A DNA stretch of 64,000 nucleotides from Otatea glauca (lineage: Eukaryota > Streptophyta > Magnoliopsida > Poales > Poaceae), in contig CM070730.1 in the NCBI GenBank assembly GCA_036346275.1, positions 41,028,918 to 41,092,917 of the forward strand, given 5' to 3'. A program made the translations under genes and the position numbers. Below are positions 35,395-47,451 of this stretch, in pieces. Numbering within the stretch: the first letter of the stretch is position 1; each line of letters opens with the position of its first letter. Below the pieces are notes generated by a model, which saw only the letters and a list, made by a program, of their open reading frames with translations, was not told the origin of the DNA and did no database searches.

Positions 35395-35606
35395 GAGTAC
35401 GTCCTTGTGTATTCAATTCCTTCGATCAATCGTTTTGATTTTGTAAATTGAGTACGTCCTTTGTGTATTCAATTCTTGCCGCCATTCCTTTTTATTGTTG
35501 AGTACATCCTTTGTGTATTCAAATCATACGTCCTTTGTGTAGTCAATTCCTATCATCATTCCTTTTGATTTGGTACATTGAATACGTCCCTTATGTATTC
35601 ATATCT
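35395..35606 (+). repeat. Short interspersed tandem array in LARD interior
   Basis: Five imperfect copies of a unit like GAGTACGTCCTTTGTGTATT at 35395, 35450, 35500, 35526 and about 35580, separated by T-rich spacers of variable length. Confidence 0.7.
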
Positions 35607-35790
35607 TGCAACTAATAAATTTTGATTTTTAAGCCTTCATTCCTTCATGATCAAGATTGTTGTCGATTCCAAACAAAATCAAAAACCCTTTGCATTCCAA
35701 GATGATTGAAAGAATCATATCGTTAGAACCATCCTATGATCTTCCTATCACTCCCTAGACCTTGCGAATCTCGGGGACGAGATTCCTGTT

Positions 35791-35801
35791 AAGGGGGGTA
35801 G
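35791..35801 (+). promoter_or_regulatory. Polypurine tract of the LARD
   Basis: AAGGGGGGTAG ends two bases before the 3' LTR start (TGTAACATCC at 35804). Confidence 0.85.
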
Positions 35802-37061
35802 TCTGTAACATCCCATAACATTCAAAAATATGAAAAATAAAATTTTTAAATTTAAAAATGGAATTGAATAAAAATTTCAATTGGAATTGATATTTTTATT
35901 TTAAATAATATCTTTTCCTCATTTTCTTGTATTCTAATCTTAAGAAAAGAAAGATTTCCTTTATTAAAATTATTTCTTCCAAAACAAAGAAACTACAAAA
36001 ATAAAATTTGAGATGTAATCTCTAATTTGGATTTTAATTTCCTGAGTTTTCTTAATTATTGATTTTTCTTGAGTTTTTTTGCTTTAAAAAGAAAAGTCTC
36101 ATATGGTACAAGTAAAAAGATAAAAACACCATAGCAATAAAAATCTGAAAAAAAAAATAATATTAAAATATTATAAACCGTCATAGACCTTGTCATGCTG
36201 TCAAAAGTAATCTGAACACATTAAATAAAGAAAAGATATTGTAATCATGAAAAGATAATAAAAAAAATCTGAATTTGCAAGATTTCTTCAGAAGTTATCT
36301 TAACTAAACCTGAGTTAAAATTTTAACCATGCCGTCATGTTGGTCTTATCTATGTCTGGTAAAAATATCAAGAGTTTATCCCATAATTTAGTATTTTTAG
36401 AAATTCAAAAACAGACAATCAGAAAAGCTGAAAATGGAAATATCAGAATTATTAAAATTAAAATATACAATATAAAAATCTGAAAATTTTATATAAGGTA
36501 AATAATTACATTACAGATATTCATAAAAAGTTTCATAAAATAATAAACTGATTTTAATCCTAAATTCAATAAAATTCAGAATCAACAGAAAATAACAACC
36601 AAGCATTGTCAGATTTATATAAATATTTTTATAAATAATTTTTATCTAAAAATTTTACTGGATCCTTATCTACTCCTTACCGACCTCTGCAAAAATCCGA
36701 ATAAAATAATGAGTCGGTTTCATCATCCAGTCCAGCGAAAGATTGCGGGCTGTCCAGAAACTTCAATTCAACACCCCATTTCTTTCACTGCCGTGTGGGC
36801 CTTTCCTTTTCGTGACCCCACCAGTCAGGTCGGCCAGCTCTCTCTCCCAACCTTCTTCTTCTCCAAACCGACACCAGCTCAGCCGTTTGTCTCTCTCTTT
36901 TCAACTCCAAACAAACCTCGAGCCCTCTCGAATTGTCTCAGCCCTTCCATCCAACTCATTGCGACGTCGCTATCAAGCCAAGCTATGCACATTGCAGCGC
37001 CGACTTAACCAAGCCGCCCGTGTCTACATTCAGGTCCTCTTCTTGAACCGACTTAACCGGC

Positions 37062-37069
37062 TATAAAAG
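37062..37069 (+). promoter_or_regulatory. TATA box of LARD 3' LTR
   Basis: TATAAAAG, equivalent to 29276-29283. Confidence 0.68.
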
Positions 37070-37726
37070 CACTTGTGTGGCAATGCTAAACACATCATTC
37101 ATTCCACTTCATACTAGAACACTAAACACATCTTCCTGCTGCTCCCTTCCGCACCTTCCTTCTCATTCTACCATTTCCAGCAAAGCTCGAAGCTTGAGCT
37201 CAGGAGCCGATTAGGGTATTCCGGTAAGAAATAATTTAATATTTTGAGCCTTGAGTACCTCGGTGACCTGTTGACCTCATTCTTTTTCTTAACATCCACA
37301 ATCTCCAGTTGAATCTCGGTAGCCGCACTGTTCTTCGTCTTCAAGACCGGCCACCGGTGGCATTCCAGTCCAGCTGCTTTCCGTCGCCATTAACCCGAAA
37401 AATGAGCCACCATGAACTCTCTGGTACTCGAGCTGCCCTTGCCAAAGCTTGTTTTGCCTTTCTTCTACCTCGCAACCAATCGGCCATGGCTACCAGTAGC
37501 TGCGCATGGTGGAGAAGCTTCTTCGCCGGCGCCGGCGCCAGCTCAGGTGACCTCTGCCGCCGCCAAGGATCGCCCCCAGCCAAGCCTTCCTCCCTGCAGT
37601 CCACTTCCCCAAGCGCCTCTCTGCCAATGCTTCGCCATTGCTGTCCAGTGGAGAGCTTCGAGCTGTAGGTTTAAGAGGAGAAGAGGTAACCTCAAATATT
37701 TGTGCACGCCCTGTTATCAAAAGCAG

Positions 37727-37789
37727 TACCGTAGCTCAGTGGTTAAGCTGTCTCTTTTAATCTCAGGCAACCCGAGTTCGAATCCCCCT
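37727..37789 (+). other. tRNA-derived segment, LARD 3' LTR copy
   Basis: A box at 37732-37742 and B box at 37774-37786, identical to the 5' LTR copy. It sits at the same place because it was inherited with the LTR. Confidence 0.6.
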
Positions 37790-40413
37790 CAATCCATTCA
37801 AATTTTTATTTTTACCTCTTTCATTCAAACTTCCATATCTTTTTGTTGGAATGTCCAAATGAAGTCAAATTAGTTTCTAAATTTAAATTTTGAAATAAGG
37901 AATTAGAATCTGAAATAAAAAGTCATATGTTTCTTGCAGGAAAATATTTTTATTAGGGTTTGAATATTAGGCCCTAAATAGGTGTTATGAAGGATGTATA
38001 TTTTATATTAATCTATAAATCATGAAATAAATACCATAAGTATCTGCAACCCTATGAACTTAATTTCTGCAAAAACATTTAAATTTTAATGTATTTTGAA
38101 TCAAAGATTGTTGGTTTAACTCTTTAATAACATTCAAGTTTCAAGTGGTTAGAATAATGTTCATATGAGCTCAAAATTAGATTAAATCAGTTTAGATGTG
38201 TTCCTGGGATTGCATAGATTATGAATAGCCAAAAATATTTGGACTTTGCTTTAGTTTAATCAATTTGCTAAATGCTCAAACCTTCAATCGGCAAAATGAT
38301 CAAATGTTCATAACTCTCACAAACGAATCTCAAATCTGACAAAGTCAAATACTATGACCTTAAAATAACATATAATAACTTGCTGTACAGAAATGGCAAC
38401 ATTTTGAATAATTTTGGGTTAGGCTATATTTAGCCCTAAAGATCATGTAGGTGAAAAACATCACAAATGAATGCGAAATATTGTGAAACTAACTTTAAAA
38501 CACTTTTAGGTATATCCCCTACTAATGTCTAAAAAAAAATGGTTAGATTATCCCGTAAGGTGCAGCCGCAATCGAAGAATGAAATCTGGACCGAAACCGC
38601 GCAATCGGCATAATTATGTAAGCTTTTCAGCAACCCATAAAATATCTAGTATAAATGGAAAATAATGAGATAATAGCTCAGTAGCATCCTATAATGTTTA
38701 TGCTACCATAATATGGAAAAATATTCATATTACAACTTGCTTTGTATCTGAATCCGACTAACCCAATACCCTTAAGTAATATAGTTGTCATAACCCTTAA
38801 TATCATATAAGCTTTTTCAACAAAGAATATAATGTATCGTCTAAACACTAAAATGTATGAAATCAGCTTAAGAATGATCTTCAAAGTATAGACTATAATA
38901 TTCCAAAGAAATAATCTTATTTCATCATGTTTTGCATATAAATCCTAATAGCCAAATAACCTTAAGAATTATGTTTTATGGACTCGATTATATGAATGAA
39001 TAAACTTTGAAATAATGAACAAATACGTAATTTGTATCACCAGAACCTTCTTAAAAACCTTGAGTACATAATTAGTAAACCTAACACAACAAATCTAACT
39101 TATATGAAACCTTCTCATGCAAATCATTTATAGTCAAGAACTATTCATGCATAGCATGTAACATATTGTCTAATATCTTAATCTTATTAATCCAAATAAT
39201 TTTAGCATCTATAATTCGAAGTTATAAATATAAGAATTCATAATTTTAGCCTCTTGAATTCGTAATTCAAGAATAGATAATCTATCAAAGAAATCATGTT
39301 TTGTTCATCATAAATCATTAACAATATGTTTGTATAATTATCTAAATCAAAATATCTTGAAATCATTCAATCCGAACCCTAAAACATTCCTGTTTCCTTT
39401 AATGAATCTTTATTTGGTTTTATGTCTGTTTTCTTTTTGCCCTTATTAAAGTTGGATATTTGCTATATTTCCGATTGAACGACGTGTAGAATCCGACTCC
39501 TTTCCTCCGTCGTTGCCTCCATCAGCCGTGGCTTCGTCTTCGTCGTAAGCAATAAATAAGCAAGGCAAGCACCCCCTTTGATCATATTGATCCCAGTTTT
39601 ATAAATGTTTTCATTAAATGTTTTACTGCATACTTTACTTTTATTAAAGTCTGCTATATTTTGGGTATTGGTAGTTGTACCTATTGTCACATAGAACTTC
39701 CTTGATAAGTATGGATTTGTGAACCTTGATAACCCTAAAGAATAACTTAGACAGTAATTGATGTCAAACTGGGTTACTCACATTTAGTGACATGCTTAGC
39801 CAAGCTTAAATGAACATAAAACTGTGACATGGTTAAAGACTTTGGATATGACATTTAATTGTGTATGACCATTTTTGTGGTTGGTATTTTGATTGGAAAA
39901 ATGAAAATAAAACTATGGTTTAGATGCGGACAATTATTGGCAATAGCCGATTGTGCATGTCCTTGCACGTAGTGTAGGGTGGAGATTGTTGCCCGTGTCG
40001 GATTAAGGACCGAACTATGGGTTGTTTTCAGGCCAAGAATTACCGTACAACCACAGGTGCTGGTATGGGATAGCCTTAAACCAATTAAGTTGTCTAGTTT
40101 AACTTTGCACATTGGAAGGCTGGAGCAGTACGAGCTGTTTCTTAATGAATTGCTCGAAGGGACGTCCACACCGAGGTGATCATGGATCAAACGTTTACCG
40201 ATACACCGGTGTACGCCGTACTCTGGGGAAGTTCCATCATTTCTATGCTCTGAGTTCTTCTGCCATAGTATGGGTTTTACGTCCCGGAGCTGGTGCAAAG
40301 TTAACCTAGGTAATGTAAAGGTTTTCGTCATGAATATTCTGGCCACTACGCCAAAGGTGCGTGAACTATGCGGCAAAAGGAAAAGGTCATGACTTGTGGG
40401 TAAAGATGTACAC

Positions 40414-40461
40414 CTCTGCAGAGTGTAAAACTAATCGATTAGCCGCACTCGGTTATGGGAA
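40414..40461 (+). other. Conserved LTR hairpin module (copy 6)
   Basis: CTCTGCAGAG (40414-40423) and CTAATCGATTAG (40431-40442), as in the 5' LTR of the LARD, followed by a weaker CTC...GGG stem. Confidence 0.58.
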
Positions 40462-41121
40462 CTTGGTAAAGTCATCACATAGTTAGCAGTTTTGTTATTT
40501 TCATAAAATGCGGTTTCTACCGTGTGTTGGTGAATTCTACTGGGTGTCAGTAGAACTGGTTTTGTGGATATGGTCAGGATACCCAGGTACATGAGATTTA
40601 TTTATGTTTACATTCTGTTACTTTCAGTATTATATTGCTTTTACTTAAATTCCGTTTTGCAATCTACTATTCTGTATTTATATTTCAAATCAGCTTTATG
40701 CAAACTAACCGTACTAGCCTTTCCTTTGAAATGGCTTGCATATATCATAGGCTTTGCAAAAGTCTTGCGGAGTACGAAAGTACTCACCCTTGCTTAATTG
40801 TTGTTTTTAGGTGAAGAATCAGATTAGCTCGATGAAACATAATTGTCGCAGGATTCGGGATATTGACGATGAATTTCTAGGATTATGCCTTGTCGGTTGC
40901 CTCGAGGGATTGGATGGGCACACTACAAGACTTTGCTTCTTCTTGCTATAAACTCTGAATTGTAAGATTATTATGTAAATTAGCTTCCGCTTTAATAAAA
41001 TGATGTATGGTTGTGATTCCAATTGTTGTAAATGTGTGTACTAGCTACTGATCATGGGACTAGTACTGTTTGCACATGAGATTTCCATTTTTGCATTCAT
41101 GTGAAAATGGGGGTCATTACA

Positions 41122-41527
41122 TTCTTGGAGATACTCGAGCTTCAGCACTTCGTCCTTGAGTGGGCTTGACGGATACTCGAGCTTCAGCGCTTCGTCCTTG
41201 ATCGGGCTTGATGGCGTCCAGGACGTTCGGGCTTCTTTGCTGCTCGGGCCACGCGGGCGAAGAAGTCGGATTGTCTAGCTAGTGGGTGTTGAAGAGGCGC
41301 ACCCGTACAAGGGTTTTGAAAGGCCGCGATGCCTCGGTTACCTTCCACTGTCTGCAGGTGCGCCTTTTGAGGCGACAATGATGTCGGCACTCGAGACGTC
41401 TTTAAAACCGGGACCCGGCATCCTCTGATGCCTTTCTCCCCCATCGCCCACGTTCTCTGCTCTTTGCTTCGTGCTCCTTTGCGCTCTCGCGGCTGCCTTC
41501 CTTCTCTAATTCTCTCCCCTTGACTCC
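41122..41527 (-). other. Tat-lineage 3' UTR segment
   Basis: Resumes the Tat internal DNA after the LARD. It holds two copies of GATACTCGAGCTTCAGC (near 41130 and 41171), each with a following CTTCGTCCTTGA block, and no gene. On the + strand it is the upstream region of the antisense ORF. Confidence 0.55.
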
Positions 41528-44220
41528 ATGGCGAAGTTCGGGAAGAGCACCTTCATCGCAAACCGGATGAAGGACATGGAGACCTTGGGGTTGCTGGACC
41601 CGTTCACCTGGCGACTCCCAGCCAGGGAGAACATGCTGCAGCCTCGAGATGACGAGGTCGTGAGCATGGAGCAGTACATGCTCTTCGGGCTGCGGACCAC
41701 GGAGAGCGACTTCTTAGCTGCGGTCCTGCGCAGTGCGAGATTGAGCTCGTGAATCTGGTGCCCAACTCTCTTCTCCACCTCTCCATCTTTGCTCATATTT
41801 GTGAGGGATTTCTGGGCATCCTTCCCACCCCTCCTTGTTCTTTCGCTTCTATTCCTTGTCCCGCACCGCGAAGGACCCCGTCATCGGGTGCCTTTATTTC
41901 TGGCTGCGGGCGGGACTCCCTTGCTCCTTTCTCCAGATCCTGACCCGGGACTCGCTCGGGCCGTGGTCAGAGAAATGGTTCTACTTGAAGAAGGGTGAGG
42001 GTAAGCGGGATACCCCGGAGCCCGACGATTCGGCGGACGACCAGGCGGCGGTCGTCCTCATCCACATCTGCGCGACGCACGGGCTGAGCAGCGAGGTAAC
42101 GTCTCTTGCTTTGACTTTTGGCCCTGAGAGCTCGGACTCAGGCGCTAATCGTGATGAATTCATGCTAGAGACCAAGGAGCTCTGGGACACGGCCAAGCAA
42201 ATGCTGCCACTCCCTGGGCTGAGTAAGGGCAAGAAGGGGAGCAAGAGGGCGGCCCCAGATGCCCCGAAGCCGGTCGCCAAGAAGCCCCACGTCGAGTGGG
42301 GCGATCGGGCCGTGGTAAGTTGGACGCCTCGAGCTCAGGGACACTCGCACCCGAGGTCACTTCTTTGATGTTTGAACTTTCTTTTACTGATCTTTGCCTT
42401 TCTCCTAGCAGCAAGAGGCGGCAGCCGCCGCGCAAGCCCTGGACGCGCAGTCGGAGCAACGACCTCCGACACTAAGCACCCGGGGAAGGAGTCTTCCCGC
42501 GGCCACCGCGGAGACGCCGTGCCAGGTGCGGTCCTCTTTCGCCTTCCGTCTTTCCGCTCCACCGCGGTGTTCAAGTGAACGAGAGGCACTGACCTTTCCT
42601 GTGGTCCAGGGCGAGGCCGAGGAGGAGGAGGACGAGGATGACTTCCGCCTCATGCCGCAGTCCAGGGCACGGCGAGTCCTACTTGCCATTGCGTTCGAGG
42701 AGGACGACGCGGCCGAGGGTGGCGCGACCGCAGGTGACGAAGGAGCCCCGAGCCGACGCCACCGGGGTTCTGCTGCGGGCGAGGGCAGCGGCGCGGCGGC
42801 GAGCGGCGAGCCCCGAGTTGGACGCCACCGGCAATGAGGCCGAAGGCGACGAAGGAGCCCCGAGCCGACGCCACCTTGGGGTTCTGCTGCGGCGGAGGGC
42901 GAGCCCGGTCGGGTTGCCATCGTGGGACGGGCGATCCCGGTCGCCATCGTCCCGACCGAGGCGGACCGGGCCGGGACGTCCAAGGACGCCGGTGCCGCTG
43001 CGGCGACGGGGTCCGCCGAGGAGGACACTGCCACGAATTTGCCCTTAGGGTCCGACGGCGCCATCGACCTGCAGGTGCTAGAGGACCGTATGGAGGCGAT
43101 AAGCGTACTCGCCCCCGAACTCTTCCGTCTTTCTCCTCCTTTTCTCTTCTCTTGTAACTGTGGTGACATTTCCCTTGTTTTCGCAGGGCCTGTGCCTAAT
43201 CTCCCGAGGGTACGGGGTTGTGCACGGGCACGTGCTCAGCTTTCGAGCCATCTGGGATGTGATTGAGGCTAACCAGAGGGACGCCTCCCTAGTCGAGGCC
43301 GATGCGGCGCGTCGACGAGCGGAGGTCGAGAGGCTGAATGAAGCCCAAGCCCTCGAGCTCGCGCGGGCCGTCGAGGCCGAGTGGGAGAGCGGAGCCCGAG
43401 AGGTCGGGCGGGAGCTCAACATCGTGAGTGATCTCCACGCCGCAACCCTCTCGATGGCCCTCGAGGAGGAGCGGAAGAAGGTGGAGGAGGCCCTCACTCG
43501 TGTTCGACAAAAGGCGCAGGAGGCCCTCGACGAGAATCGCGACAGCGTGTCGGAGACGGTCTAGCGCCTCAAGCTCGAGCTCTCCGGCGCTCGCTCGAGG
43601 GCGGGGGCCGCGTGGCAAGAGGCGCAGGAGCTCCAGGAGCACCTCGAGGTCTCGTACATGGCCTGCGAGGAGAGCCACGGGATCGCGGCGTCCGCGCTCG
43701 AGGACTTTGCTGTTGCGGAAGGTGGTAGAAGAGCTCCTGGTGCGGGCGGCGGACCTGCCAAACCTGCGCTCAGAGGTAGAGTCCGCGCGTGAGGAGGCGG
43801 CCGGTCTTCAGGCGCGGCTTGACGAGCTTTCTGCCACCCCGGGGAAGGCCTCCGCTGAGCTCATGGCCGAGGTGGCCGAGCTCAAGGCCATGGCGACGGA
43901 CGCCGAGGCGAAGGCGACCAGGTTCAAGGAGAGGGCAGCCGAGCTGGAGAGGAGGGCCACCGAGGCTGAGGCGGCGACGCTGCCGAGCGAGGGCTGGCCG
44001 TGCGCGCGGCGACCGAGGCGAACACGGCGCGCGCGGCCCGAGGCGAAGGTCTCCGTACTCGAGGTGAAGCTGGCCCGGGTTACCTAGGCGGGGAAGGGCG
44101 CCTTGGGCCAGCTACAGAGCAACCGCGACCTGGTCGGTCAGGCTGACGCTGAGGTGCTGGCACTGCGGAGGAGGGTCTCCGACCTCGAGCAGTTAAAACT
44201 TGCTCGGGATATGTCTGTAG
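41528..44220 (+). pseudogene. Antisense extra gene of the Tat-lineage element: plant transposon-type N-domain plus coiled coil, decayed
   Basis: Opposite in direction to its host element. The start is MAKFGKSTFIANRM. Near 41750-42000, in shifting frames, come VPNSLLHLSIFAHICEGFLGI, CLYFWLRAGLP and WSEKWFYLKK, resembling the N-terminal domain annotated in grasses as putative gypsy-type transposon (Transposase_28). Plausible intron borders occur (GT at 42097; AG near 42411; GT near 42520; AG near 42609; AG near 43185). The C-terminal part (43186-44220) is an Ala/Glu/Arg-rich coiled coil (ARRRAEVERLNEAQALELARAVEAE). It is broken by TAG at 43562 and near 44085 and by frameshifts. GC content is much higher than the flanks. 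Function unknown. Confidence 0.6.
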
Positions 44221-44500
44221 ATTAGAAAAATAGGTTAAGACATAGATAGGGGGCGAAATATTCGCACCCCTTGTAAAGAAAATGTATCGTTTTTCCGTAT
44301 AAAGTTGCCTTTTTAGAAGACTTAGCTTGTTTTTGTTTTGCTCTTTGTCGTCTTCGGAAGCTTGCTTAGTCTGCTTCGTAGAAGAGCCCGAGTGACGTTG
44401 GATTGCGATGCGTAGAGCAAAACAGCCGGAGGTGTTTGCTGGGTAAGTTATTGATCTCAACTCGAACCATTCGGATTAGGTTGACCGAGTCCGGGGACAC
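44221..44500. other. Spacer after the antisense pseudogene
   Basis: AT-richer 280 bp with no gene; it may be the 3' UTR of the antisense transcript. Confidence 0.4.
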
Positions 44501-46278
44501 TAGATGTCAGATTTAACTGAGGTCGAACCTGAAACACTCGGGCTCTGGGCACAACTCGGACTGGCCGACCTGGAAATACATCAGGCTCGGGCCAGGTTTA
44601 GGCTTCGGATCCAACCCGGCAAGCTCAAAAATGCTTCGATCTCGTGGGCTCCCTCAGAGGGTGGTTTAGAAACTCGAACCTGGCCGCTTGGCCACGGTGG
44701 AATGGTCGGCTTATTGCGACTGCCGGCATATCGCGACCGGAGTCGTCCCCGGCGGTGAATTTAGAAACTGTGACCTCCGAGCCCGGGAATGCATCAGGCT
44801 CGGGGCGCCCTCTGGGAACGTTCAATGGTTGGCAACACGGGGGAAGGACCAGCTTATCCCGATAACGATCGCCTTACTGCGGCCTCCGAGCCCGGGAATG
44901 CATCGGGCTGGGGGTATCCCCGAGGCGAACCTAGAGAACGTGACCTTCGGCGCTGCAAAACAAAACGCACAGAATGCATACACAGGCGCCCCGAGGCCCG
45001 AGAGCTGCTTCGCGTGACCTCTGGTCTGGGCCTGCGACGAGAGGGAGCTCTGTGGCGATGAGAATCGGCTTACATCAGTAGCGTCGACCTCCCGGAGGCG
45101 GTCCTTAGGTCACGCCGCGAGATCATATTGCTCGAGGCGCAGGTATCGATGGACAAGGGGACAGACCTTACCTGTGCTTTTTAGGCCGAGCTGGCTGCTT
45201 GGCCGTGGGGGAGTGGTCGGCTTATTGCGTCTGCTGGCTTATTGCGACCGGAGTCATCCCCATTAGTGAACTTAGAAACCGCGACCTCCAAGCCCGGGAA
45301 TGCATCAGGCTCGGGGCGCTTGACCGAGGCCGAACCTGGAAATACATCAGGCTTTGGGCACAACTCGGACTGGCTGACCTCGAAGTGCATCAGGCTTAGG
45401 CCAGGTTTAGGCCTCAGGTCCAGCCCAACAAGCTCAGAAATGCTAAAGCTCAGGACGGGCTCCACCAGGGGGTGTTTTAAAAATTCAAACCTGGCCACGG
45501 GGGAATGGTCGGCTTATTGCAACTGCCGGCTTTTCGCGACCGGAGTCATCCCCGGCGGTGAATTTAGAAACTGCGACCTCCGAGCCCGGGAATGCGTCTG
45601 GCTCGGGGCGCCCCCTGAGAACGTTCAATTGTTGGCAGCACGGGGGAAGGGCCAGCTTATCCCGATAACGATCGCCTTATTGTGACCTCCGAACCCGAAC
45701 CTGAATCAGGCTCGGTCATCCCCGAGGCGAACCTAGAGAACGCGACCCTTGGTGCTGCAAAACAGAACACGCATGGACGTCTCGAGGGGGAGCTCGCCGC
45801 GTGATCTTATGGTTGCCCTTATGGTCACGCCGCGGGGTCGCGCTGCTCGAGACGTTCTATATGGAAAAAAGTCTTTCGGCCGAAAGAAAAGCAGAAGGAG
45901 CCCCGGGCCCGAGGCCTCAAAACGGCCTGATCTTCGGCGGAAGAACCTGCAACTTGGGGTCGTGACCTAACGTCACGTCCCTCGAGAGGCAAAAAGAGGT
46001 TATTATCGGAAATGAAGGTGAATTTTTATCATAGGCCTAGTCCTGGATTGATTAGGAGTATGGCGACATAAGATTTGAAGACTTGGGCACCCCTGTGGCG
46101 AGGATAATCTCGGGCTCGTCCCCTACGACGGGGGAATGGTCGGCTTACTGCGATGAGAATCGGCTTACTGCGCTTTTCGTCCCTCGGAGGCGAGTTACGA
46201 GGCCGAGATCCCAGCTTGAGCGAGGGGTGCGCAGGCCGAGACCCCTGCGTCTCGAGGTCGAGGAAGCGCTCGGGCGCG
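44500..46278. repeat. Degenerate long tandem-repeat field of the Tat-lineage element
   Basis: GC-rich units recur with partial copies: a block with GGTCGGCTTATTGCGACTG, GACCGGAGTC..CCCCGGCGGTGAA, GAGCCCGGGAATGCATC and GCTTATCCCGATAACGATCG is found near 44700-44950, 45200-45310 and 45505-45745, with shorter traces to 46200. Unit length is roughly 250-300 bp. Frames across it are open on several strands because of base composition, not coding. Confidence 0.65.
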
Positions 46279-47451
46279 AATATCATGCATAATTTAAATC
46301 AACAAGGCAATGTGTAAAACTGGGTTCAACATGATCAAAGCACAACTTGCCTTAGAACAGGTCCAGGTCTTGATCTTGAGCTCGATCAAGACTCAACGTT
46401 TCACCCTCGAGCGATCCGAATACCTCAATGTCTACGCGATTCAAGAGAGAATACCAAATAAATACCAAACAAGAGAGCAAACAAACTCTAAAAATCAAAT
46501 AAATTTCACCAAAAAATATATCTTAATTTTACAATTTTTTAGAAATCTGAATTGACTTAATTAGAAGAACGGGCTCTTGAAATATTTGAATAAAAAAATA
46601 ATTAGAGAAATAGAAAACTCATTATTTTCCCGAATTATTTTTATACTGAAAAAGCTATTTATTGTGTCATGGTGACGCGTCGATCAAATAAAATACTCCT
46701 CTGACAGACTCGGTCCAAAGCACAGTCCTCTTCTAACAGGTGGAACCGGCGATGCTGACGTGGCTTTGATAACCAAACGTACACACAAGTGGCCAGGTTA
46801 ACACCCAACCAACACCTGGTATAGCACATTGGCACTGCATATGCCCTGAATGTCATCATGCCATTCTTACAATTAATACCACCAATCCAATAATAATTTC
46901 AGCAATCACATAGACTCTCTAATACAGTTCAACAACATCATAACCTCGATATTAATCATTAGACACCAACTAGAGGTTAGTCACAACAGAAGACAATGAA
47001 AGTGATAATAACAATTCTAAATATTTTGCTTACCTCTTGTCATAGCCACCAATGTAACACAATCTCAAGATATATACATAGCCACACACATTACTTAATA
47101 AAACCGATTAGGTTCTTACAAGATAGTAAGTTCTACTACAAAAATTCCAAGACTACAATTGTATAATTTATTGCATGAGCTAAGCATGATCACAAGCTAA
47201 AAGCCACTATGAGAATAGTGTGGTAACAAATGAAGTGAAGTTGCTACTAACCCTTTCCATGCATGCCGACCTCATTGTATGTAAAGCATGAAATAAACAA
47301 GTGTGAGTCCAAGACTCAGCAAAGTACATCATAGAACAATAGCATAACCATTGAATACATTAAAATAATAGAAGGTGAGTCCACAACTCGACCAATAGAT
47401 AAGAAAACAATATCATACCAGTTATCTGTGACGACCCTTCTTTTTGGTATA
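46279..47451. repeat. Right copy of 1.17-kb duplication flanking the Tat/LARD block
   Basis: Starts inside old LTR sequence directly after Tat DNA (junction shares AA) and matches 25816-26990. The Tat element has no 5' LTR here, so this border is a deletion or recombination breakpoint rather than an integration end. Confidence 0.85.

Larger units (their letters stand above)
33334..35790 (+). other. LARD internal region, no gag or pol
   Basis: Nothing with retroviral motifs is readable in six frames. Short ORFs occur, for example 34182-34370. The closing CTCGGGGACGAGATTCCTGTTAAG-type stretch near 35770-35795 resembles the pol 3' end and PPT of Tekay-type elements, suggesting descent by deletion. 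It also contains a 110-codon antisense ORF and a short tandem array, listed separately. Confidence 0.75.
28003..41121 (+). mobile_element. LARD (large retrotransposon derivative), non-autonomous, with 5.3-kb LTRs
   Basis: A 13.1-kb element with LTRs 28003-33319 and 35804-41121, a PBS right after the first LTR, a PPT right before the second, and target duplication TTCTT (27998-28002 and 41122-41126). The 2.48-kb internal region encodes no gag or pol domain. These are the defining features of a LARD. The LTR ends (TGTAACATCCC...CATTACA) and the hairpin module tie it to the Tekay/RIRE3 superfamily, the likely donor of enzymes. The LTRs differ at only a few dozen sites outside one indel cluster, so it is the youngest insertion here. 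Confidence 0.93.
35804..41121 (+). repeat. 3' LTR of the LARD
   Basis: 5318 bp, near-identical to 28003-33319. Notable differences are a 16-bp gap near 36105 and a cluster of short indels between 40120 and 40590. Confidence 0.93.
26991..46278 (-). mobile_element. Tat-lineage Ty3/gypsy remnant (3' LTR, 3' UTR, antisense ORF), split by the LARD
   Basis: The 3' LTR (26991-27839) is preceded on the minus strand by a PPT-like GCCTCGGGGGCTGG. Internal DNA runs 27840-28002 and, after the LARD, 41122-46278. It holds an antisense coiled-coil pseudogene and a repeat field, typical of Tat-lineage (RIRE2/Grande-like) 3' regions. No gag, pol, PBS or 5' LTR remains; the element ends abruptly at 46278 against duplicated LTR DNA. 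Lineage assignment is inferred from architecture, not from pol. Confidence 0.62.

Noticed and set aside
41528..43564. Host gene with introns
   Set aside because: It lies between Tat-lineage LTR/PPT and repeat DNA, has element-type domains, and is broken by stops and frameshifts.
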